Below, in pieces: positions 56,772 through 64,000 of a DNA stretch of 64,000 nucleotides (the stretch's first letter is position 1; the number at the start of each line of letters is the position of its first letter). The notes beneath the pieces are model-generated. The model did not search any database and was not told the DNA's origin. It worked only from the letters and a program-made list of their open reading frames with translations. Made by a program: the position numbers and the translations under genes. Source of the DNA: Symsagittifera roscoffensis (Eukaryota; Xenacoelomorpha; Acoela; Convolutidae); assembly GCF_963678635.1 (NCBI RefSeq), contig NC_087067.1:18731639-18795638 (forward strand), written 5' to 3'.

Positions 56772-58742
56772 ATGAGGCGGAGTAGGGTACCGGTGCTCGA
56801 AAAAAGGTCAAGTGGATCAAACACGAAATATAATTCATCGCTGCGCGGAACGACATCAACGGGCCCAAAGATAACGAAGACGAACTTTTCAGTTAACATG
56901 GTCAACACAAGGAGTACAGCGGAGAACAGGGCGAAAGAGGGCACGGAAGGGGAGCGAGTAGAACCCACCATCGAGATTGATCTAGAGACACCCGATCAAA
57001 GTGTGGATGAAACAAGGAAGATGGCGACAGAGTCAACTCCAATGCCCAATGCAGAGGAACCGAACCAGAAACCCATAGAGTTCTCACCGATAGATGACGC
57101 GGAAGATGCAATAGGCAACACCGAAGAAACGGTGAAAGAAGACTCTCAAGTAAAGAGGACATCTTTTACGGAAAAATTGGGAATAATGTTCGGAATAAAA
57201 ACAAAAGAAAACGTGACTGAAGAACCAAAAGCAGAAAGAGCACGAACATTTGGGACAGTGAGCACGAAGACCTCAGAAGCCAATCCAAGAGAGGAACAAG
57301 CTAAAGCAGAGGCTACGGCCGAAGAGAGACCGAAAGCTGACCATGAAGAGACTACCATTGAGCTGGGTGACTTGTTGGCGAAATTAAATCAGATTGACAA
57401 AAGACTTAAGCACAGTGAAGAAGACAGAGAGGTGATAAAAAAGGAGATAAGATACAACAAGCACGAGTATCTAGACAGTTATTTTAACCTAGCTAAGGCA
57501 ACAGATGAGAGACTCAAGGAAATGTCAGATAAGGTAGAAGCCACCAATGAAGAACGAGAAAAGAACATCAAAACAGACATGCAACAGTTGAAGAACCGAT
57601 ATGATGATGTCAACAGCCAATTAGGAAGCCTGGAAAGGAGAATGGACACAATGAGCAAGAGTCAGGCCGAGAGTTCGTGTGCAATACAGGCGAAGTTGGA
57701 TGCAATCTTGAGAGGTTCTACTCCACAAGAAAGACCGGCAGCGGATCGTACGCAAGGCACCAGAGTTGACTTTGTAGAACCACAAAGGAACAAACGACAA
57801 TCGACACCGTTGCCCTTAACCAGGGATGCGATAAGCATAGCACCAACAGCTGCGAAAACAATAATGAAGAATGGAACGTCGAATACAACGACTGGTCCGG
57901 GAGATTCAACAGCTAACAGCAACACAGGACCGGATGCTATGACATGGGCCAGCACTTGGGAGATGATGAACAGGACTCTAGAGGCCTTCGCCACGAGGAA
58001 CACTGACTCGAGCGACAGGAGAGAGGGAAAATCAAGAAAGACATTCAAGAAGCCAAAAGAATTCAAAGACGACTCCGATGGATGCATTGACACTTGGGTG
58101 GAAGTGATGAGATTACATCTAGAACAAGATAACTTGAGTGACGAAAGACAAGCATGTACAGCCATACTGAGCAACTTGGAAGGAACGGCATTAAAATGCG
58201 TGGTCGCAAAGAAGGAGGAAGAACGCGACACCGCGGACAAGATCTTCGAGATATTGCTGAATCGATTCGGGTCAGGAATGAAGGGTCACCAAGCGATGAT
58301 GCGATTTGAAAAGAGAAGGCAGAGGGACGACGAGTCAATAGATCGGTTCCTAGATGACCTCGAGAGCTTGAGAAGGAGGAGTGACCCAGAGGAGTCGACA
58401 AACAGACGGAACTTTAGCATTGCCTCGAAGTTCATTGATGGGGTGAAAAGTGATGACTTAAGGACAATGTTAGCAACATACTACACATTGTCGAAGGACA
58501 GCGCACCCACCCCAGAAGAAATGAGACAGAAATCAAGAGAATACATGCTGATGAAACCTAAGAAATACTCATATTCTGAAAACAGGAACACGCAAGGGGG
58601 AAGCCAACCCCAGAGGTCATCATGGTACAAACCTAGAGATGATATGGACAAGCGCAGATCATGCGCGAACTGCGGGTCAGCGGATCATCATCTGCACAAC
58701 TTACAAACAAGGCATGAAGAGCCTAGGTTATGCACCGGATGA
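56772..58742 (+). pseudogene. Element 3 gag
   Basis: Open for 656 codons. The likely start is the Met at 56898 (codon 43), because 'MVN' there aligns with the start of Element 1 gag and both continue to 'TESTPMPN' and 'IEFSPI'. An acidic N-terminal third is followed by a coiled coil (about residues 195-300), a Thr/Ala-rich spacer, and a capsid-like core (about 425-595: 'SDGCIDTWVEVMRLHLE', 'ILLNRFGSG', 'FEKRRQRDDESIDRFLDDLE'). The first zinc-knuckle stretch ('CANCGSADHH') is at its end. It overlaps the pol frame by about 100 bases. Read-through or frameshifting between gag and pol is known in the family. Role: assembly and RNA packaging. Confidence 0.85.
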
Positions 58743-59690
58743 GGAGGATATTAGTCAGATGGAGGAACACGAGTACTATAATGGCTTAATCATCAAGATA
58801 GGCGCCAGATGCTTCTTCTGTAACCAGGAGGGGCACTTCAGAATGGATTGTCCCTTGTTCTGGGAAGCGGTCAAGGACCAGAATCACCCCAAACATAAGT
58901 TGGCATTAGCGGCGGTGCAGAATCAGCGGAACAGGCAAAACGAGTTTGAATCTAGGAACTTGGGGGCACCAAACACCGAATTGCCGACGAAGACAGTGAA
59001 AGCTGTTACACATGTTAGCGGTGCGTTAGAGTCCGCGGCCGGAAGCTCTCTAGAGATAAATTATGAGAAAGCGGCGACGGAAGCAATTGCCAAAGTGAAA
59101 CAAGATCTGGCTGCGAAAGAAATAGAGCAACGACTAAAGTTGGAGATCGAAAGACAGAATTTTAACGAAGCATTAACCGAATCGAACTCAATACCAGAGG
59201 CTAGAACGAGCTCAATGAAGACCGGGAATTGTAACACCGTGAAAATGGTGACAGGTAAACCTTTTGGAATATCGAAAATCGGAGCAAGAATAATGTCGAT
59301 AATTACAGTGGGCGGACACGAGGTAACCAGAAACTTGAGCGAGCCTAGCGACCAGACGATAATGCACATTGACGTGTATGCAGACTACTTGAGTGGAATA
59401 AGTCCACAAACGACTTCTAGAGCGCTCAGGGCACTACTCACGAGAGGGGGCAGCAAGTCGGTACGTGTTGATAATAGGTACACTGAAGCTTATGGTCCAC
59501 ACGAGGTCATGCTAAATATAGATGGAATCAACATCTATACCAAGACGATGATAACATGCGACGAAGACCTAATTGGACAAATCTATGTAGGGAAAGAGGA
59601 ATTGAAAGTAAGATCGATTGGACACTGTGCTATGCTTGAAGAAGATGCAATGCACATCGGGACGGAAGCAGACGTGACAGGGCACGTGCT
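58743..59690 (+). pseudogene. Element 3 second zinc knuckle and pre-protease region
   Basis: A perfect CCHC knuckle ('CFFCNQEGHFRMDC', 58810-58851) lies near the start, about 60 codons from the first. A Lys/Glu-rich helical part follows, then 'GKPFGISKIGARIMSIITVGG' shortened to its Gly-rich core, and 'YGPHEVMLNIDGINIYTK'. This part joins gag to protease. Confidence 0.75.
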
Positions 59691-60640
59691 AGACATAAAT
59701 GGCAAAAAGACTCAGTTACGTGGATTACTCGACACGGGAGCAGTCTTGAGCGTCATACCAATCAAAACATGGGAAAAGATGGGCTTTGACAAAGGTGACT
59801 TGATAGACTCGAGAATACGGCTGTCAGCTGCAAACAAAGGGGCCCTTCGGGTGTTGGGCAGGACGCCGATAATAGCCCTCAATTTGGGGGAACGTAACCT
59901 GTGGATGAGCTTCATCGTGGTAGAAAACCTAGATGAATCTGACCAATTCATTTTGGGCAGAGACTTCATCAGGAATTTCGACGTAACGATTGATCTAAAT
60001 AATGCAATGTTCAGGATACGGAACCCGGATAGGAGGTACGCAATCAAACCGGTAAATTTAATAATGGCAAATGAAAACAAAGCACCGGTATTCTTGAGTA
60101 GGAGAGTAAGGTTAAAAGCTAATGAAGTGGCAATCGTAAGCTTGAGGATGAAAAATTATAATGAACTAAGTGACAACAAGCAAGTGTGTATAGTTCCAAA
60201 TCCCAATAGTCAAAGCGCTGCTGTTTTAGGAAGATCATTTTCGATAACGAAGAGCGGCCTCTGCGTCAGTGTCTTGTTGAATACCCTTGATATACCGATC
60301 ACGATACAGAGAGGGAGGAAGCTGGGATATGCTTTACCAGTTAAGACTCGATACGAAACAATTGAAAACTCAAAACAAAATGAAGTTGTTGATTGTCCCA
60401 ATCACAGGGACAAAATTTGTATCTTGAGACGATTGCAGAGAATAAAAGATTCTTCAGGTCTTATCAAATCACTTAAGTCAGAAACGGACGATGGGCTTTC
60501 GAGCTGTTCGAACTTTCCAGAGCGACCCACACCAGATGAAATGCAAACTGATAAACCGGTTCTGCCGGAGATTGAACATTTAAGGGGCAAACTGAAAGAT
60601 GAACAGCTCGAAGCTATCAAGGACGTACTAGAGCGGAACG
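59691..60640 (+). pseudogene. Element 3 aspartic protease and linker
   Basis: Active-site strand 'LLDTGAVLSVIPIKTW' (DTG codons 59731-59739), then 'MSFIVVENLDESDQFILGRD' and 'FDVTIDLNNAMFRIRNPD'. The conserved 'NYNELSDNKQVCIVPNPNSQ' and 'CSNFPERP' linker follows. A single retropepsin domain would act as a dimer to mature the Gag-Pol precursor. Confidence 0.85.
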
Positions 60641-61480
60641 AGGAGGTTTTTTCAAGGCATAAGGCGGATATCGGGTGTTGTAATTTTGTTGAACATGAAA
60701 TAGAACTTGAGGAAAACGCGGTACCACACAGGGAGGGGGCGAGGCGCATGACCCCACACAAATCGGACGCGTGTAGAAAAGAAATCGAAACGTTACTAGA
60801 GTATGACATGATAGAACCATCCAAGTCACCGTGGGCGTGTGGAGTAGTGATGGCCAAAAAGAAAGGCGACCAGTTAAGGTTTTGTTGTGACTTTCGATAC
60901 CTGAACTCCGTCACGGTGAAGGATGCCTATCCCATACCTAGAATTGATGAGAGCCTCTCGAAGTTAGGTGATGCGAAATTTTTTACGACTCTTGATTTAG
61001 GCTCGGCCTTTTGGCAGGTACCATTAAGGAAGCAAGACAGGGACAAGACAGGGTTCGCCTGCGAGTTGGGTCTGTTTCAATGGAAACGGATGCCGTTTGG
61101 ACTCTGCAATGCAACAGCCACGTTTCAGCGGCTGATGGCACACGCGTTGATAGGCGTGACGAAGAAGTACGGCAACCTGGTAATGTGCTACGTGGACGAC
61201 GTGGTAATAGCAACGCCAACACTAGAAGACCACATCGAGAGGCTTGACGAGGTGTTCGCGTGCATGAAAAGATCGGGGCTGAAGTGTAAACCATCAAAGT
61301 GCGAGATACTCAAGGACTCGATTAAATACTTGGGCAGGATGGTAGATAAACACGGTATCAGACCTGACCCAGACGCCGTGGAAGCAGTCCTAACCTGGAA
61401 ATCACCGAAGACGGAACACCAGCTGATGAGCTTCCTGGGTTTCGCCAACTATTATAGAGAATTCATCAAGGGCTATGCGG
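60641..61480 (+). pseudogene. Element 3 reverse transcriptase
   Basis: 'LLEYDMIEPSKSPWACGVVM', 'FCCDFRYLNSVTVKDAYPIP', 'TTLDLGSAFWQVPL', 'RMPFGLCNATATFQRLM', catalytic 'YVDDVV' (YVDD codons 61189-61200), 'SKCEILKDSIKYLG' and 'FLGFANYYREFIKGYADKV'. All Ty3/Gypsy RT motifs are in order. Role: copying element RNA into DNA. Confidence 0.93.
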
Positions 61481-61999
61481 ACAAGGTATACCCGATGCAA
61501 CAATTAATGAGACATAAGGGCAAGAAGTTCACGTGGAACAACGCGGCAGAAGAGTCATTCCAGAGAATAAAGAAAGAGCTGTGTGAGGCACCAGTACTGG
61601 GTATGCCGACTGAGAAGGGGATGTACGTGCTAGGCACGGATGCGTCAGTAGTCGCTATTTCTGGGATTCTCCATCAAGAACAAGAATGGAATGGGAAGAC
61701 AGTCTTGAGACCAATAGCATACGGGAGCAAGGTCCTAAGTGACACAGAAATGAAGTACGGAGCACCGAAAACAGAGATGTTCGCGGTGGTCACCTTTGTC
61801 GAAAAATACAGAGCATACTTAGGCAGTGAGCCCTTCAAGCTGCGAGTCGACAACCGAGCACTAAGCTGGCTGAAAACGTACTCAATGGACCAGAGCTATA
61901 TTGGGAGGTGGATAGTTCGCTTGGATGGATACAACATGATAATTGAGCACAGAACACGAGATAAACATCAAAATGCTGACAGCTTGAGTAAGAAGACGG
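61481..61999 (+). pseudogene. Element 3 RNase H
   Basis: 'LGTDASVVAISGILHQEQEW' with the first catalytic Asp, 'GAPKTEMFAVVTFVEKYRAYL' with the Glu (shortened in the reading), 'LRVDNRALSWLKTY' and 'TRDKHQNADSLSKKTEFY'. It removes the RNA strand during cDNA synthesis. It directly follows the RT without a gap. Confidence 0.88.
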
Positions 62000-63235
62000 A
62001 GTTCTACGAGAGGCAAGAACAAAGAGAGGCGGACAGACCTGAGATCAAAGACGGCTTCTCCTTTATGGACAAAGAAACGTACGACAGTCTTCCACTCACG
62101 AGATGGCTGGACAAATCAGGCAAACCGATTGAAGATCATCCCGAATTGCCGAAAGAGCCTCTTGAAAAGACCATCTTGAAGAAAAGCAGAGGGATTCCGA
62201 TAGGAATAATGCTCAAGTCCAAGATCGTGAGGGAAACACTCAAGGCAAAAGGTTATGATCTCATCCAGGTAGAGGAGGGAACGGTCCGAATAGATGAAGA
62301 CTTAATGAGGTTGCTTGAGAAACTATCAGATGACAAGCCCGTGATCCAAGGGAAAGGTCAGGAGGTACCGGAACTAACCATACTTCGGAGCGAAGAAACA
62401 GTGAACAATACTGACGTCTCAAAAGGAAGCATCACTGATAGCAAGGAAGTTGTGCGATCACTAGTTGAAAAAATCCCCGAAAAAATTCTGGAGCAGACAA
62501 AAGTCAGGGATAAGAAAGTAACATTCAGAGAAGAAGTTGAACACCTGGGACTAGATCAAGAGTCCGGGGAGTGGTCCAGATTCATGGAAGAAGACGAAAC
62601 CGGAGAAGGGAAATTGTCCGGGGAGCGTGAAGAATGGGATGAAGACTCGGATGAGAGCAGCGAAGACCAAGACAGTCTATGCATGATACTGGCGGAAGAG
62701 AAGATAAGACAGCACGACAGGGAATTACAGACGGATCCATCTTCAGGGACGTACAATCTGGAAATACAAGAGGTACGAGGTGGTGAAGAGCTCGAGAAAA
62801 TAGCAGTTTCAAGAAAACCACTAAGGGAACTATCGTGCAACTCAAACGTCAGAACGAATCTGGTACCAGAAGACGACATGAAAATCGTGAAAAGGATGAT
62901 ATGTGTGAAACCGAGCGATGACATCCACAACCCTGGTGAGATGAATGGACAGATTATGGCGCTAAAGGAGCACGTTAAGGCGAGATACAGGCTGTCTGAC
63001 CTAATAAGGGCCCAGAAGAATGACAAAATGACAAGTAACCTCTCCAAATGGATCCATTCGGGAGTCAAGGAGAAGGGGGAACTTGAGGAAGACAGCTACA
63101 AGATCTTGAGCCAGTTCTACAAAGAAAAGAGAGACTTACTTTATCACACAGCTGAAGGGGTGGTAGCGTGCAGGAGAAGAGATGAGGAAAAAATATTACA
63201 CAAACACAACCTCATCATACTACCACAATTGTACC
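62000..63235 (+). pseudogene. Element 3 RNase H-integrase linker
   Basis: About 410 codons, acidic, conserved in Elements 1 and 2 mainly in 'DSLCMILAEEK', 'LRELSCNSNVRTNL' and 'RYRLSDLIRAQKNDKMTSNL'. The G-rich DNA motif occurs at 62571-62581 (variant) and 62615-62625. No enzyme motif. It is several times longer than tethers in typical Gypsy elements. Confidence 0.7.
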
Positions 63236-64000
63236 AAACGGAGGTGCTTTTCAGATCACACGACCAGATGGGCCACCAGGCGATAGATAAAGTACAACAA
63301 AGGATACTTCACAGGTTCGACTGGCCGGGAATGAGAAAAGCTTGCGAGAGATGGGTGAATGCCTGCCTAGCATGCCTTCAAGTAAAAGACCCAAGGAAGA
63401 TGAAGTTTCCCCTCAAGTCTGTCGAAAGTTCGGAATTCAATGAAGTGGTGCAGATAGACCATCAGAAAATCTGCATGACGGAGTCGGGTTATAACCAAAT
63501 ACTAGTTATAATAGATCACTTCACCAAGTTGGCGGAAGCGGTTCCGTGCCAGACAGCCTCAGCAGACGAGACATGTGATCACCTGATAACGCATTGGATA
63601 TCGCGGTATGGTTGTCCAATGACTTTCCAGTCGGACAACGGCAAGGCTTTTGTGGGGGACTTGACAAAAGAATTGATGAAGAGATCACACATTGCTCAAG
63701 CACACTCGACGACCTATCATCCACAGACCAATGGGTTGGTAGAGAGACAGAACAGGACACTGGTCAACATGCTCAGGGTGTACTGCTCGAGATACATGAC
63801 GGACTGGGACAAATACCTGCCATAGGTAGTAGGAGCCTATAATAGTACTCAGCACTCGACGACGGGTATCAGTCCTTTCATGATGTTGACAGGCAGGGAA
63901 AGGGCAATGCCTATAACATTCTTCTACCCGGAGTACGAGGGGAAGAGGACGTCACCTCAAGCATACGTGAAGGAAGCGATCAAAAGACAACAAGAGCTAA
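63236..64000 (+). pseudogene. Element 3 integrase (continues past the window)
   Basis: HHCC finger 'HDQMGHQAIDKVQQRIL', then 'CLACLQ'. Core with 'QILVIIDHFTKLAEAVPC', 'TFQSDNGKAFVGDLTKEL' and 'TTYHPQTNGLVERQNRTL' supplies the D, D and E residues. The window ends before the GPY/F-type tail. A macro domain is expected further on by analogy with Element 1. Confidence 0.88.

Larger units (their letters stand above)
53234..64000 (+). mobile_element. Element 3: Ty3/Gypsy-like LTR retrotransposon, nearly whole, runs off the window
   Basis: It starts with a 916-base LTR, followed by a primer block, a 2.6-kb leader with two tandem arrays, gag and pol. Pol is open for most of its visible length. About two interruptions are apparent in the visible part. 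LTR type and pol sequence put it with Element 1. The window ends inside the integrase tail, so the macro domain and third region expected from Element 1 would lie beyond 64000. Age cannot be judged without the second LTR. Confidence 0.9.

Overview
This is eukaryotic, almost certainly animal, genomic DNA made nearly entirely of nested retroelements. I found no host gene, tRNA, rRNA or CRISPR array. Retroelement coding parts have a balanced base composition. The DNA around them is AT-rich with homopolymer runs. The species cannot be named from this window.

Layout. Positions 1-2263 are AT-rich DNA plus scrambled pieces of LTR-element leader and LTR. Positions 2264-22427 hold Element 1, a heavily decayed giant Ty3/Gypsy-like LTR retrotransposon on the minus strand, with an assembly gap (N, 21127-21327) in its leader. 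Positions 22428-26539 hold a two-unit repeat, an LTR scrap and a degenerate apurinic-endonuclease-type LINE (about 23930-26500). Positions 26540-28213 are an old LTR split by a 902-base solo LTR. Positions 28214-52819 hold Element 2, a 24.6-kb plus-strand LTR retrotransposon with two closely similar LTRs and about a dozen interruptions. Positions 52820-53233 are flank with a 153-base foldback. Positions 53234-64000 hold Element 3, a nearly whole plus-strand relative that runs off the window.

How the parts work together. All three elements share gag (coiled coil, capsid-like core, CCHC zinc knuckles) and pol (aspartic protease, reverse transcriptase, RNase H, a long acidic linker, HHCC/DDE integrase with a GPY/F-type tail). 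In Elements 1 and 2 the integrase is followed by a macro domain resembling TARG1/OARD1 (ADP-ribose binding or hydrolysis). A further region of about 8-10 kb then encodes a coiled coil, an SGNH/GDSL-type hydrolase-like domain and several large unrecognised protein blocks. These blocks are recognisably conserved between the two elements although they lie in opposite orientation and are clearly diverged. This macro plus SGNH plus giant third region is the best candidate for a little-described system.

Other signals are a different tandem array in the leader of each element, a short G-rich motif (TGTCCGGGGAG) at the 3' polypurine position and again inside pol, 3-base target-site duplications, and a candidate primer-binding block shared by Elements 2 and 3. 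All LTR elements are described as fossils. Domain calls rest on motif reading by eye, not on searches.
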